From Cognatishimia sp. 1_MG-2023 (GTDB lineage Bacteria > Pseudomonadota > Alphaproteobacteria > Rhodobacterales > Rhodobacteraceae), in assembly GCF_030548175.1 (NCBI RefSeq), contig NZ_JAUORX010000006.1:181863-245862 (forward strand): a stretch of 64,000 nt of DNA. Reading direction: 5' to 3'. The notes below the pieces were generated by a model. That model saw only the letters and a list, made by a program, of their open reading frames with translations. It was not told the origin of the DNA and did not search any database. How positions within the stretch are numbered: the stretch's first letter is position 1; each line of letters begins with the position of its first letter. Made by a program: the position numbers and the translations under genes. Shown in pieces: positions 8,997-18,357 of this stretch.

Positions 8997-9865
8997 TTTT
9001 TTGCAGGCCCCATGATATCACGCATGCCATCACCAAACAGGTTAACCGCCAGCACCAGTAAACAAATCGCTGATCCCGGTAGCGCGATAAGCCAAGGATC
9101 AAACAGAATGTTGTCGCGCCCTTCAGAAATCATCAGGCCCCAAGATGGGGTTGGCGGGCGTACGCCCAAGCCAAGAAACGACAACGCAGCTTCAAGCAAA
9201 ATAACGTTGGCAACCTCGAGCGAGACGACAACCAATATAATTGCCCGCATATTGGGCAGGATTTCTAAGAACAGAATCCGAGCCGGGCTAGCACCAATGG
9301 CGCGCAGCCCCATAATAAACTCCTGATGGCGCAGACTTTGCGCTGCGGCACGGGTCACGACTGCGAAGCGATCCCACAACAGCAACCCAAGCACCGTAAT
9401 TAGGGTGGTCAGAGACGCTCCGCCTAGGGCCACAGCCGCCAAAGCGACCAATACGATAGGCAGGGACAGACGTGTGGTAATTGCAAAACTAATCACCATA
9501 TCGATCCGGCCGCCAAAATAGCCGGCCAACAGACCCAATGTGATGCCAATGGCACCAGAAACAAGGATCACACCCAGACCGACACCCAGCGACACACGGG
9601 CCCCGTAAATCAGGCGTGATAGGTAATCGCGCCCCAAGTGATCAGTGCCCAACAGGTGATCGGGGACAGATCGGTCATGCCAGAATGGCGGCAGCAATCT
9701 GCGTGTCAGATCTTGGGCAATCGGATCATGCGGGGCCAAAAGTGGCGCAAAGACTGCGATAAGCACGATGAGCGCCAGCAAGGTGCCACCGATCATCACA
9801 CCCGTATTGGCGCGCATCTTAGACCATACACTGGCCCGTTTGGTTTCTGCGGTTGCGTCAGTCAT
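8993..9865 (-). CDS. Peptide ABC transporter permease (DppC/OppC type)
   Basis: This 290-residue inner-membrane protein has an N-terminal anchor (GVMIGGTLLALIVLIAVFAPLLAPHDP, typical OppC_N) and a binding-protein-dependent permease domain. The LLGTDHLGRDYLSRLIYGAR block and the EAA loop (GLRAIGASPARILFLEILPN) are clearly visible, followed by EAALSFLGLGVRPPTPSWG. I chose ATG 9865, which lies one base beyond the stop of the DppB gene, over the longer frame to 9904. Confidence 0.9.
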   Translation of the reverse strand: MTDATAETKRASVWSKMRANTGVMIGGTLLALIVLIAVFAPLLAPHDPIAQDLTRRLLPPFWHDRSVPDHLLGTDHLGRDYLSRLIYGARVSLGVGLGVILVSGAIGITLGLLAGYFGGRIDMVISFAITTRLSLPIVLVALAAVALGGASLTTLITVLGLLLWDRFAVVTRAAAQSLRHQEFIMGLRAIGASPARILFLEILPNMRAIILVVVSLEVANVILLEAALSFLGLGVRPPTPSWGLMISEGRDNILFDPWLIALPGSAICLLVLAVNLFGDGMRDIMGPAKK

Positions 9866-9866
9866 T

Positions 9867-10787
9867 TTAAGAAGCTCCGCGAAGGCGCGGGTCAAGCACC
9901 GCATTCAGAATATCGGCAAGGGTCGTCAGCAAAACATAAAGCAATGCGAGGATCAGAATGATCGCCTGCACAACCGGCAAATCGCTGCGCAACAAAGATT
10001 CCCAAGCCAGTCGGCCCAGACCGTTCAACGCAAAAACGCTTTCGATCACGATAGATCCTGAAAGCAGTTGCCCCAATTGCACGGCCGCAAGCGACACTAA
10101 GGGCAAGACTGCATTACGCAACGCATGGCGCGAGATAACTAGACGCATCGGCAGCCCTTTGGCTTTTGCCGCGCGGATATAGTCTGTACCAAGCACTTCG
10201 ATCATGCCAGATCGGGTAATACGCATCAGTTCCGGCACTGCGTAATAGCTCAGCACGATAACCGGAAGGATATAACCTTGCCATGATGCGGCTCCGGAAA
10301 TTGGCACCCAGCCATACCAGACCCCGAACACAACAATAGACATCAAACCAAGCCAAAAGCTGGGGATCGCCTGACCAGAGACGGCAATCACTAACGCGAT
10401 CCTGTCAATCCAGCCATTGGGTCGCAACGCGGCTGCAATCCCCAGGGGAATAGCAACGACAAGCGCGACGAAAAAAGAAATAAAACCGAGTGTCAGCGTC
10501 ACGCCAACACGGTTGCCGATGATTTCGGTCACAGGGACGTTGAAATAGATGCTTTGTCCGAGGTTGCCAACGAGCGCGCTGCCTACCCAGTCAAAGTACT
10601 GCACCACTATCGGGCGGTCGAACCCATAGGCGATGCGGATCGCTTCGGCATCCTCTGCACGGCCCCCAGACCCTGCGATGGCAATTGCTGGATCACCAGA
10701 TAGAAACATCAGCGCAAAACTAAGCGCTGATACCGTCAGACAAACGCAAAGGGCCACGAATAGCCGTTTGGAAATGAAAGGGATCAT
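9867..10787 (-). CDS. Peptide ABC transporter permease (DppB/OppB type)
   Basis: This 306-residue permease is the partner of the DppC-type protein. It has an N-terminal membrane anchor, a periplasmic region with a FDRPIVVQYFDWV block, and the permease domain with an EAA loop (RAAKAKGLPMRLVISRHALRN) and the typical VIESVFALNGLGRLAWESLL segment. It is the first membrane gene after the binding protein, separated by 76 bases that contain a strong hairpin (10809-10844). Confidence 0.9.
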   Translation of the reverse strand: MIPFISKRLFVALCVCLTVSALSFALMFLSGDPAIAIAGSGGRAEDAEAIRIAYGFDRPIVVQYFDWVGSALVGNLGQSIYFNVPVTEIIGNRVGVTLTLGFISFFVALVVAIPLGIAAALRPNGWIDRIALVIAVSGQAIPSFWLGLMSIVVFGVWYGWVPISGAASWQGYILPVIVLSYYAVPELMRITRSGMIEVLGTDYIRAAKAKGLPMRLVISRHALRNAVLPLVSLAAVQLGQLLSGSIVIESVFALNGLGRLAWESLLRSDLPVVQAIILILALLYVLLTTLADILNAVLDPRLRGAS

Positions 10788-10808
10788 GTCTTTTGCTCTC
10801 CATTAAAT

Positions 10809-10844
10809 GTTGCTGGGCAGGAGGGAGTAACCGCGCCCAGCAAC
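10809..10844 (-). terminator. Intercistronic hairpin after the peptide-binding protein gene
   Basis: The arms GTTGCTGGGC and GCCCAGCAAC form a perfect 10-bp stem with a 16-base loop between the binding-protein gene and the permease genes. There is no T run on the minus strand. The position fits transcript stabilisation or partial termination that raises the ratio of binding protein to permease. Confidence 0.65.
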
Positions 10845-10863
10845 GTACCACCAAGTGGTCAGC

Positions 10864-12396
10864 TTACTTCCAGCTAGCCATCCACCAGCGGGCAAACTCG
10901 TCGGGATGCGGTGTAAAATTCAGCTCGGAGGACAAGCCATAGTTTACATTGAAGTTATACATTGGCATCCAGTACGCCTCATCAGCAATCTTTTTGACCG
11001 CCATGCTGTAGTTCTCAGCGCGCACGTCGCGATCCGATGCAGTATCCGCTTCACCCAACCATTTTGCTAGATCAGTGTCTTGGACCAGATCGTCAGCACC
11101 TCCACCGAAGAAGTTCGATAGGATAAAGGCAGTGTCGCCGATACCGTAGCTACCCCAGTTAGAGAAGAACGCTGGCAGCTCTTTGGCTCGCCATTTGCCA
11201 ATACCCGCTGAATACTGCTGTTCGTTTAGAACCAAAGTCACGCCAACTTTCGCAAGGTCAGCTGCAACAGCTTCTGCAGTTGGACGTGGCATGGCGGCAA
11301 AGACCATTTCCAGCTCAAAGCCATCCGCATAGCCAGCTTCTGCCAAAAGCGCGCGAGCTTTTTCAGGGCTGTATTCGTATTTTGCAACGTCTTGCTCGCA
11401 GCCGAACTGTGCTGGGTTACACGGTGTGTTCAAAACCTTGGATGCGCCGCCTGCAAAGGCATCAACAATCGCACCGCGGTTTGTCGCGTGGATCAAAGCC
11501 TGACGCACACGTTTGTCAGCAACGGGGCTATCACCCGCGAGAGCCTCAGGGGCAAACCCAACATAACCGATACGCATGATCGGTGCGCTAACGATCTGAA
11601 CTCGACCTTCGAGACGAGACGCTTGATCAGGTGGGATACGCCAGATCCAATCCAGATCACCAGACATCAATTCAGCGAACTGTGTGTTCATCTCTGGCAT
11701 CGTACGAACAACGATCTTGTCAATGGTTGCGCCGCCTTTTGGACTGCCTTCGTAGTGGCCTTCGAAGAGTTCCATGTCATAGCGGATGCCGGCCTCTTGG
11801 CTTACCAGCTTGTAAGGGCCAGTACCAATTGGTGTTGCCGCCATGCCAGCAGAACCATTCTCGCTAAAGAAAGCGTGTGGGTACATCGGCAGAGCATCTG
11901 CAAGCATTTCGACCGCACCAGCAAATGGCTTGGACATGTTGATGCGCACTTTGTAGTCATCAAGCTTTTCAACGCTTTCGATCCAATCGACAGAGATCGA
12001 ATAACGTGTACCGTACTCAGGTGTGATGACAGTATTCAGCGTGGTCACAACGTCATCTGCTGTAAAGTCTGCACCGTTGTGAAATTTCACACCCTGACGC
12101 AATGTGAATTCCATCGTAAGTGGCCCTGTGAATTCCCAGGACTCAGCCAAGGCTGGAACGATTTCACCAGTATCCAGGTTCTTGTAAAGCAGGCCGTCAT
12201 AGATGTGACGTGCCAGAATAAGACCCTGGCGACCCGCGATTTTATAGGTATCCAGCGGCTCAGGTTCTGCAGCGAATGCAACGTTTAGTGTGTTGCTAGC
12301 TTTGTCGGCAAGCACAGGGCTGCCCATCATAAGCGCGGTGCCGGTAGCCAATGCGGCCAGCCCCGACAAGAGTTGTTTTGAAGATAATTTTTTCAT
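10864..12396 (-). CDS. Peptide/nickel-type ABC substrate-binding protein (family 5, DppA-like)
   Basis: This 510-residue periplasmic protein has a Sec signal (MKKLSSKQLLSGLAALATGT, cleaved near PVLADKAS). The mature protein shows the SBP_bac_5 pattern: DGLLYKNLDTGEIVPALAESWEF, then FTLRQGVKFHNGADFTADDVV, later GTGPYKLV and RVRQALIHATNRGAIVDAFAGG. It defines the ligand of the dppBCDF-like genes that follow. Family 5 proteins bind di- and oligopeptides but also opines, nickel chelates and glutathione, so the exact ligand is open. The RraA-like gene upstream (81-base gap) and the RidA genes downstream suggest an organic nitrogen compound. Confidence 0.9.
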   Translation of the reverse strand: MKKLSSKQLLSGLAALATGTALMMGSPVLADKASNTLNVAFAAEPEPLDTYKIAGRQGLILARHIYDGLLYKNLDTGEIVPALAESWEFTGPLTMEFTLRQGVKFHNGADFTADDVVTTLNTVITPEYGTRYSISVDWIESVEKLDDYKVRINMSKPFAGAVEMLADALPMYPHAFFSENGSAGMAATPIGTGPYKLVSQEAGIRYDMELFEGHYEGSPKGGATIDKIVVRTMPEMNTQFAELMSGDLDWIWRIPPDQASRLEGRVQIVSAPIMRIGYVGFAPEALAGDSPVADKRVRQALIHATNRGAIVDAFAGGASKVLNTPCNPAQFGCEQDVAKYEYSPEKARALLAEAGYADGFELEMVFAAMPRPTAEAVAADLAKVGVTLVLNEQQYSAGIGKWRAKELPAFFSNWGSYGIGDTAFILSNFFGGGADDLVQDTDLAKWLGEADTASDRDVRAENYSMAVKKIADEAYWMPMYNFNVNYGLSSELNFTPHPDEFARWWMASWK

Positions 12397-12477
12397 CGGT
12401 CTCTCTGTTGTTGGTGGTTATAGGGAGGAAATGCCATATGCCGGTTTTCCGGTTCTAGGCGGGTTATTGCGAATAGA

Positions 12478-13083
12478 TTACTTAGGTTGAGCCGTGATTT
12501 CGGCCAGCGTTTCTCCGGCCTTCAACCGCTCAAGGATGAGCAGTTCTTTATCTTGAATAGCCTGCGCGCGTTCCGCCAAGGCTTGGGCTTCGGTTGGCTC
12601 CAAAACGACAACGCCGCTTTCATCAGCAAGGACGATATCATCGGGTCGCACTGCCGCGCCGCCGCAATTAATGGGGACGTTGATATCGCCACCAAAACCG
12701 CGCGGCTTCGTCGTAATCGGGGATCGCCCTCGACTCCAGATGGGGAACCCAGCTGCCAAAATGGCTGAACGATCTGTGAGAAATCCGTCGATCACGGCTC
12801 CGACGATGCCGCGTTCTTGAGCAGCACATGTGGTGACGGCTCCCCAGCAAGCATGGCGTATATCGCCGCAACGATCCACGACAATAACTTGTCCGGGCTG
12901 AGCCAAGGACAATGCCTGAACCAAAGCCGTACCGTCATCGCCATTCATCCGTACAGTCAGGGCGGGGCCAAATATCCGACGTTCAGGCAAGAGTGCCTGC
13001 AACGACGGTGCCATGAAGCCCGTCTCTAGAAAGTGCCCTAGCGTTGCAGTTTCAATGGCTGATAAATCAAGGTTAGCGTTCAT
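12478..13083 (-). CDS. RraA/HMG-CHA aldolase-like family protein
   Basis: This 201-residue protein belongs to the family once called demethylmenaquinone methyltransferase, which contains RNase E inhibitor RraA and metal-dependent 4-hydroxy-4-methyl-2-oxoglutarate aldolases. Seen are IVVDRCGDIRHACWGAVTTCAAQERGIVGAVIDGFLTD-like segments (ACWGAVTT and RGIVGAVIDGFLTD are the family hallmarks) and PINCGGAAVRPDDIVLADE. In aldolase members the residues G-x20-R-D form the metal/substrate site, but here the position after the arginine-containing DGFLTD block is less clear. It is the first gene of the peptide-transport operon and is transcribed divergently from a LysR regulator. Enzymatic role uncertain. 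Confidence 0.75.
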   Translation of the reverse strand: MNANLDLSAIETATLGHFLETGFMAPSLQALLPERRIFGPALTVRMNGDDGTALVQALSLAQPGQVIVVDRCGDIRHACWGAVTTCAAQERGIVGAVIDGFLTDRSAILAAGFPIWSRGRSPITTKPRGFGGDINVPINCGGAAVRPDDIVLADESGVVVLEPTEAQALAERAQAIQDKELLILERLKAGETLAEITAQPK

Positions 13084-13469
13084 TTCAGTCTCGGAGCTAG
13101 ATTATCTTACTCAAAAAAGAAGACGTTGAAGGCGCGCTCGGGTCAAATAACTGGGACTTATGTTAGGTATAGCGCGACCAAAGCTGCACACCACAAGCCG
13201 ACGCGAAAAAGGTAGGTTCGATTAAAAAAGTGACAGCAACACCGGACTTTCAGTCGACAATGAAGTGAGCAACGGCCGTTGACCAACCAAGCAACGCATA
13301 TTGACTGTTTCTTGTGCGCAGAACGCAATTCATGCGCTCAAACGTGTCACCTAATACGCGTCAAATTCAGCATAGACCTAGAAAATAGTAGCTATAGTCG
13401 TTCGTAATACTACAATTATGCTTTTTTCGGCTATACGATGCCGAATAGCGCAACAACCGAGATACGGAC
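13084..13469. promoter_or_regulatory. Divergent promoter region between rraA-like gene and lysR-type gene
   Basis: No gene is seen in these 386 bases, which separate two divergent transcripts. Close to the LysR start, at 13431-13448, there is an imperfect palindrome CTAT-N10-ATAG, also readable as CGGC-N8-GCCG at 13428-13443. This resembles a T-N11-A type LysR box. A TATA-like AT-rich stretch lies at about 13381-13425. The operator assignment is an inference. Confidence 0.4.
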
Positions 13470-14402
13470 ATGAACGCTCTTCAATACGCTGACTTAAACT
13501 GGAACCTGCTCCGGGTCTTTTACATGATAGGCAAGGAACAGGGCATCACCAAAGCTGCCAATCGGCTGGGGCTTAGTCAGCCTTCAGTTAGTAATGCCTT
13601 GCAAAAACTTGAAGCACAATTGGACTGTCAGTTGGTTTATCGCGACAGTCGCAGTTTTGAATTGACGGTCCACGGCGACAAGATTTTTCAAGAATGCCGC
13701 GACATTTTCCACAGCGCCGAGCGTATTTCTATACTTGTGCGCGATGCCGAAGAAGAAGAGCGCGGGCGCGTCTCATACCAAATCATCAGCGATCTCGTGT
13801 CTCCTATGCTGGATGAATTGCTACGCCTGTTTCATCATCGTCATCCGTCGGTGACGTTTCAAAGCGAAGTTGAGAACAGTCAAATGATCGTACGCTCAAT
13901 CCAGCAAGGACGCGCAACGCTTGGGTTTTGTCTATTGACGACGCCATTGGTCAACCTGCCATCGATCCGACTCTTTCGTGAAGAATTCCGCGTTTTCTGT
14001 GGTGCTGAACATCCGCTATTTGGTCAAGAAGCTGTCTCATTGCGCGATCTGCAACGTGAGCCGTTCATTTCGTTTGCCTGCGCGACTGAAGGCATGGGGC
14101 TAGAACCCATGTCAGTTCTGAGAGAGGGCACACGGATCGGCAACCGCATCAACGGACTGAGCACTAATATTGAAGAAATTCGTCGGATGATTGTCGCAGG
14201 GCTCGGGATTGGTATCTTGCCACTGACAAGCGCTCGGGATGACATTCGTCGAAAAGATTTATGGCCTTTAAAGATAACAGACGAACCGATTGGCGCTGAT
14301 GTTTATCTGGTACATGCACCGTTCGAAAAGCTATCGCCTTCCGAACGAAAATTTGTTGAAACAGCGAAAGAGCTTGTTGCGCTCTATCCTGATATGGACT
14401 GA
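13470..14402 (+). CDS. LysR family transcriptional regulator
   Basis: This 310-residue regulator has an N-terminal winged helix (ITKAANRLGLSQPSVSNALQKLEAQL, residues about 25-50) and a LysR substrate-binding domain (from about residue 95). It is divergent from the RraA/peptide-transport operon and convergent with the TRAP/amidase operon, whose last gene it overlaps by 19 bases at the stop codons. By position it most likely controls the divergent operon starting at 13083, and itself. The inducer is unknown. Confidence 0.9.
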   Translation: MNALQYADLNWNLLRVFYMIGKEQGITKAANRLGLSQPSVSNALQKLEAQLDCQLVYRDSRSFELTVHGDKIFQECRDIFHSAERISILVRDAEEEERGRVSYQIISDLVSPMLDELLRLFHHRHPSVTFQSEVENSQMIVRSIQQGRATLGFCLLTTPLVNLPSIRLFREEFRVFCGAEHPLFGQEAVSLRDLQREPFISFACATEGMGLEPMSVLREGTRIGNRINGLSTNIEEIRRMIVAGLGIGILPLTSARDDIRRKDLWPLKITDEPIGADVYLVHAPFEKLSPSERKFVETAKELVALYPDMD

Positions 14403-15331
14403 CCCAATGCGAGATCCGCGGCGGCCAAATCTTGTAGTGCCATTCCAGCCGATTTGAACACGGTTCTTGCCATGTCATCGGTCCGACCGAGATGGACACC
14501 CTGACAAAGCTCGGTCAGATCCGCCAGTATTGCGTCCGGTTTGAACAAACCGCTTTGTAACGGTTGAAAGATATCCCCGGCCAGTGATGCACCAGCGCGA
14601 GCATCTACAAAAATCTGCGATTGTGTCATCGCTAAGTCATCGCTTTCGCGCATATCTGGTTTAAAGGCTCCGATTAAATCCAGATGCGTGCCCTCAGAAA
14701 TCCAATCGCCAAGAACAACCGGAGAGGTCGAGGCTGTCACGGTGCTAACAACATCCGCCGCCCGGCACGCCGCTTCCAAATTGTCGCTAGCCTGTGCTGG
14801 CAATCCTTCTTCACGCAGCGCACTTGCAACAATGTTCGCCTTTTCTAGATTGCGCCCCCAGACCGTGACGTCATCATAGTCTCGCACAGCGCAATGAGCC
14901 GCAGCAACTGATAGGGCTAGTTGGCCAGTACCAACAATCACCAACCGCTTGGCACCTTTGCGTGCGAGGTAACTTGCGGCAAGCGCCGAAGCCGCTGCAG
15001 TTCGACGCGCTGTCAGGGCATCTCCGTCAAGCGAGGCCTGCATTTTTCCGGTTTCCCCGTCAAACAATAGATAACCAGCGTTGATTGTCGCGAGGCCCTT
15101 GCCTGCGTTGGCAGGTAGGAACGTCACAACTTTGACCCCGATGCTTTGCCCAGGAACCCAAGCGGGCATGATTAACAGAGAGGCTTCACTGCCGTCTGGC
15201 TGGTCAATTGTTAAAACCTGACGATCCGGGGCTGATACAGCATCACTGCTGTACCAATCACGAAGTTGCTCAATCAGCGCTGGCCAATTCAAAGCGGTTT
15301 CGAGTTCCGAATGCCCAATCAGGACGCTCAT
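14384..15331 (-). CDS. Ornithine cyclodeaminase/mu-crystallin family protein
   Basis: This 315-residue NAD(P)-binding protein has the family's nucleotide-binding segment (LVIVGTGQLALSVAAAHCAV), the preceding TARRTAAASALAASYLARKG block, and IGAFKPDMRESDD after the Rossmann part. Family members include ornithine cyclodeaminase, alanine dehydrogenases, ketimine reductases and delta-1-pyrroline-2-carboxylate reductases. In this operon, after an N-carbamoyl-type amidase, reduction or deamination of an amino acid or its imine is plausible. The start overlaps the amidase stop (ATGA). It is the last gene of the operon and its 3' end overlaps the convergent lysR gene. Confidence 0.85.
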   Translation of the reverse strand: MSVLIGHSELETALNWPALIEQLRDWYSSDAVSAPDRQVLTIDQPDGSEASLLIMPAWVPGQSIGVKVVTFLPANAGKGLATINAGYLLFDGETGKMQASLDGDALTARRTAAASALAASYLARKGAKRLVIVGTGQLALSVAAAHCAVRDYDDVTVWGRNLEKANIVASALREEGLPAQASDNLEAACRAADVVSTVTASTSPVVLGDWISEGTHLDLIGAFKPDMRESDDLAMTQSQIFVDARAGASLAGDIFQPLQSGLFKPDAILADLTELCQGVHLGRTDDMARTVFKSAGMALQDLAAADLALGQSISG

Positions 15332-16581
15332 CGATCTGCCCTTTCCACAACTGCGTGTAGCATGATGTTCAAAGCTGCCACAAAGTCTTCTGGCTCACAG
15401 CTTTCTTCATTGTTGTGGGTAATTCCGTTTTTACAAGGAGCAAAAATCATCGTTGTTGGGCAATGCGTGGCGAGAAAATAAGCGTCATGTCCTGCCTGAC
15501 TTTGGATATCACGCCAGTTGTAGTTCATGCGCACCGCTTGTGCGCGCACGCCATTGATCAACTCTTGATCAAAGATGTCGCCACCCCATTCCCATTCATC
15601 TTCAATCGTAGCTTCACATCCGCAACGCGCTGCGGATTCAAACAAGGCGCGGCGCATTTTTTCCACCATTGCGCGCGTGGTGATCGGGTCTGGGTGGCGT
15701 ACATCGCAGACGGCCTCAGCTGTATCTGACAGGATGCCCGGCTTGTTCGGCCACGCCGTTAAGCGCGCTGCAGTTGCTTTGCCGTCATGAACGGCAAAAT
15801 CCCAACCGATATCATCGACAGCCGTCAGCCAGCGTGCACCCGCTGCTAGGGCATTCTTACGCAAATCCATTGGAGTTGGGCCCGTGTGTGACGTTTTACC
15901 CGCGAATGATGCACGCATCCCCCGTACTGGGTAGCCACCGGTGACAATGCCCACCTCACGGTTTTCTGCGTCAAGGATCGGTCCCTGTTCGATGTGTAGT
16001 TCAAAATACGCGTCTATTTCGCCGCCTTTGCAAGGCAAATCGCCTTTGTAGCCAATCCGTTGTAATTCATCTCCAAAGCGCGTGCCATCATCACCGATGA
16101 TGTCATGAACCCAATCGATGTCATATTTACCCACAAAGCAGCCTGACGCGACCATAGGCGGAGAGAAACGCGCGCCCTCTTCATTGGTCCAATCGACAAC
16201 CACAATCGGCCGTTTGGTCGTATGGCCTATTTCATTCAGACACCGAATGACTTCAAGCCCTGCCAAAACCCCGGCGATGCCGTCAAAACGACCACCGTTG
16301 ATCTGGGTGTCTAGGTGGCTGCCCATCAAGATCGGTGGCAAGCTATTATCGGTGCCATCGCGGCGACCAAAAATGTTTCCTGCTGCATCGATCTCAACCG
16401 TCAATCCAGCTTCCTTACACCACTCACAAAACAGATCGCGCATAGTGCGATCCTCATCGGATAATGTCAGGCGGGACAATCCCCCTGGACGACCTTTACC
16501 AATCTCGGCAGAGGCTTGGATGGTCGACCAGAAACGGTCAAGATCAACGCGGGTATCAGGATTTATAGACATCGAGTACAT
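15328..16581 (-). CDS. Zn-dependent hydantoinase/carbamoylase family amidase (M20)
   Basis: This 417-residue enzyme belongs to the family of N-carbamoyl-L-amino-acid hydrolase, beta-ureidopropionase and allantoate amidohydrolase. Metal-ligand regions are visible: MGSHLDTQINGGRFDGIAGV (His and Asp), WTNEEGARFSP (Glu), FELHIEQGPILD (His) and THNNEESCEPEDF near the end (His). The substrate arginine region RGMRASFAGKTSHTGPTPMDLR is also intact. It hydrolyses an N-carbamoyl or ureido group to an amino acid, CO2 and ammonia. The first ATG (16581) and one three codons later are both possible. It follows the DctM gene by 22 bases, so the TRAP system likely imports its substrate. Confidence 0.87.
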   Translation of the reverse strand: MYSMSINPDTRVDLDRFWSTIQASAEIGKGRPGGLSRLTLSDEDRTMRDLFCEWCKEAGLTVEIDAAGNIFGRRDGTDNSLPPILMGSHLDTQINGGRFDGIAGVLAGLEVIRCLNEIGHTTKRPIVVVDWTNEEGARFSPPMVASGCFVGKYDIDWVHDIIGDDGTRFGDELQRIGYKGDLPCKGGEIDAYFELHIEQGPILDAENREVGIVTGGYPVRGMRASFAGKTSHTGPTPMDLRKNALAAGARWLTAVDDIGWDFAVHDGKATAARLTAWPNKPGILSDTAEAVCDVRHPDPITTRAMVEKMRRALFESAARCGCEATIEDEWEWGGDIFDQELINGVRAQAVRMNYNWRDIQSQAGHDAYFLATHCPTTMIFAPCKNGITHNNEESCEPEDFVAALNIMLHAVVERADR

Positions 16582-16603
16582 TCTTTCATTTGTAGAAGCG
16601 GAA

Positions 16604-17887
16604 TTAAAATAAAGCCGCTGGAAGATCAGTGATCAAAGCCGGGAACAGCACGAGCAACAGCAGCACCCCAACCATCACGCCAAGGAATGGCACCAAGTAA
16701 GTAAAGGAGTCGCTGAGCGGAATTTTTCCAACACGGCAAGCTGCCATAAGGTCAATCCCAAGAGGCGGCGTATTGGCCCCGACCGCTAGGTTAATGGTAA
16801 GCAAAATACCGAAATAAACCGGATCGATACCGTAATGGCTTAGGATTGGAAGAAAGACTGGTGCAAGGATTAGGATGATTGCGATGCTTTCCATGAACGT
16901 TCCGAGGATCAGCAAAATGAGCATCATCATAAGCAATGCCACAGTGGCGCTACCCGTCGTTTGGGTAATGCCAGACACCGCCATTTGCGGAACTTGTTCC
17001 GCTGCCAAAATCCAGCCAAAGACTGACGCGGATGCGATCACCAAAAGTATCACGCCTGTCATTTCGGTGGTTTCACGCAGAAGATTCGCGAGAACTTTCA
17101 AGCTAAGCGCGCGATAAACAAAGAGTCCGATGAACAGCGCGTAAGCCACACCAATACCAGCCGCTTCGGTTGGGGTGAAAATCCCCAGGCGGATGCCACC
17201 AACGATAATGATTGGCGCGAGCATTGCTAGGATCGAACCTTTGGCGGCGCGGCGCAGCTCACGCCAGGAAAATGGCTCCCCCCCCTGCCAGCCATTCCGA
17301 CGCGAAATCCACCATGCAACCAACATTAGACCTAGTCCAAGCAAGATGCCGGGAACGATTGCCGCGACAAACAATTGCCCAATCGAGCTATTGGTCGCAG
17401 TGCCGTAGACAATCAAAACGATCGAAGGTGGAATGACAGTTCCCAGCGATCCCGCGCATCCGAGCGCTGCGGCACTAAAACCTGGAGCGTAGCCTTGATC
17501 ACGCATCGCCGGAAGCATCATTGTTCCGATAGCGACAACGTCAGCGACGCCGGAACCAGACAGAGATCCGAACATCATGCAGGCAATAATCATCACCATT
17601 GCAAGCCCGCCCGTGCGACGGCCGATCAACGCAGAACATAGCGCAATAATACGTGGAGCCAGGCCGCCATGGACCATCAGCAATCCGGCCAGAAGGAACA
17701 GTGGGATGGCCAACAAGGTAAAGCTATTGATCCCAGCAACAGCGCGTTGCGCAACAACGATCATTGGGGCAGAATCTGCGATCAACAAGTAGATCATCGA
17801 TGAGAGGCCAAGGGCCACTGCAATAGGCGCGTCGAGAAGAACCAGTACGACAAAGACTAGCAGAAGTAGGGCCAACGCAATACTCAT
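16604..17887 (-). CDS. TRAP transporter large permease (DctM)
   Basis: This is a standard-length DctM (427 residues) with many membrane helices. Motifs seen are IPLFLLAGLLMVHGG, SGSGVADVVAIGTMMLPAM, GTVIPPSIVLIVYGTATNSS and, near the end, TPPLGIDLMAACRVGKI. The start at 17887 overlaps the DctQ stop as ATGA; a longer frame to 17935 has no support. The gene is part of the coupled series dctP-cupin-dctQ-dctM-amidase-OCD. Confidence 0.9.
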   Translation of the reverse strand: MSIALALLLLVFVVLVLLDAPIAVALGLSSMIYLLIADSAPMIVVAQRAVAGINSFTLLAIPLFLLAGLLMVHGGLAPRIIALCSALIGRRTGGLAMVMIIACMMFGSLSGSGVADVVAIGTMMLPAMRDQGYAPGFSAAALGCAGSLGTVIPPSIVLIVYGTATNSSIGQLFVAAIVPGILLGLGLMLVAWWISRRNGWQGGEPFSWRELRRAAKGSILAMLAPIIIVGGIRLGIFTPTEAAGIGVAYALFIGLFVYRALSLKVLANLLRETTEMTGVILLVIASASVFGWILAAEQVPQMAVSGITQTTGSATVALLMMMLILLILGTFMESIAIILILAPVFLPILSHYGIDPVYFGILLTINLAVGANTPPLGIDLMAACRVGKIPLSDSFTYLVPFLGVMVGVLLLLVLFPALITDLPAALF

Positions 17888-18357
17888 TTGCGACCACCTT
17901 TCAGGATCAGGCCTAGCAAGGCAAAGCCACAACAAACCGGCAAGGATAAGTAAAACACACCAACCGGCAGCGATAGCGCTGTGGTTTCATGAGGCCAAGT
18001 GATGGACGTCAATCGGGTTCCGGTGAATATGAAGACGGCAAGAAAAACAAAGATGGCCAACCCAGCTGCCACATCAAAGCTTTTACGCAGAATGGCCGGC
18101 ATGGCGATCAGATCCAAAAGACCTGCGCGAAAATGGCTGCCTCGAATAAAACCCGATACTGCGCCAACAAACGTCAGCCAGACCAACAACAGGCGCGGCA
18201 ATTCTTCGGCCCAACGGGGGGTAGACGAGAATAAATAGCGCGACACGACTACGTAGACGACCATAGCAGCAAAACACGCCACAAGTGCGGCTCCAAGCCA
18301 TCGGGCCGTGACATCTATAAAATGAGCGTACTTGCGCGACTGGACTGACAAACTCAT
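17884..18357 (-). CDS. TRAP transporter small permease (DctQ)
   Basis: This 157-residue protein has four hydrophobic segments and the family motif RWAEELPRLLLVWLTFVGAV followed by RGSHFRAGLLDL, where DctQ proteins have the conserved H-x-R-x-D/G region. Start overlaps the cupin stop (ATGA), stop overlaps the DctM start. It links the periplasmic receptor to the large permease. Confidence 0.88.
   Translation of the reverse strand: MSLSVQSRKYAHFIDVTARWLGAALVACFAAMVVYVVVSRYLFSSTPRWAEELPRLLLVWLTFVGAVSGFIRGSHFRAGLLDLIAMPAILRKSFDVAAGLAIFVFLAVFIFTGTRLTSITWPHETTALSLPVGVFYLSLPVCCGFALLGLILKGGRK

Noticed and set aside
11392..12288. A 298-codon plus-strand frame opposite the peptide-binding protein
   Set aside because: Despite its length it mirrors the codon pattern of the real minus-strand gene and has no motif.
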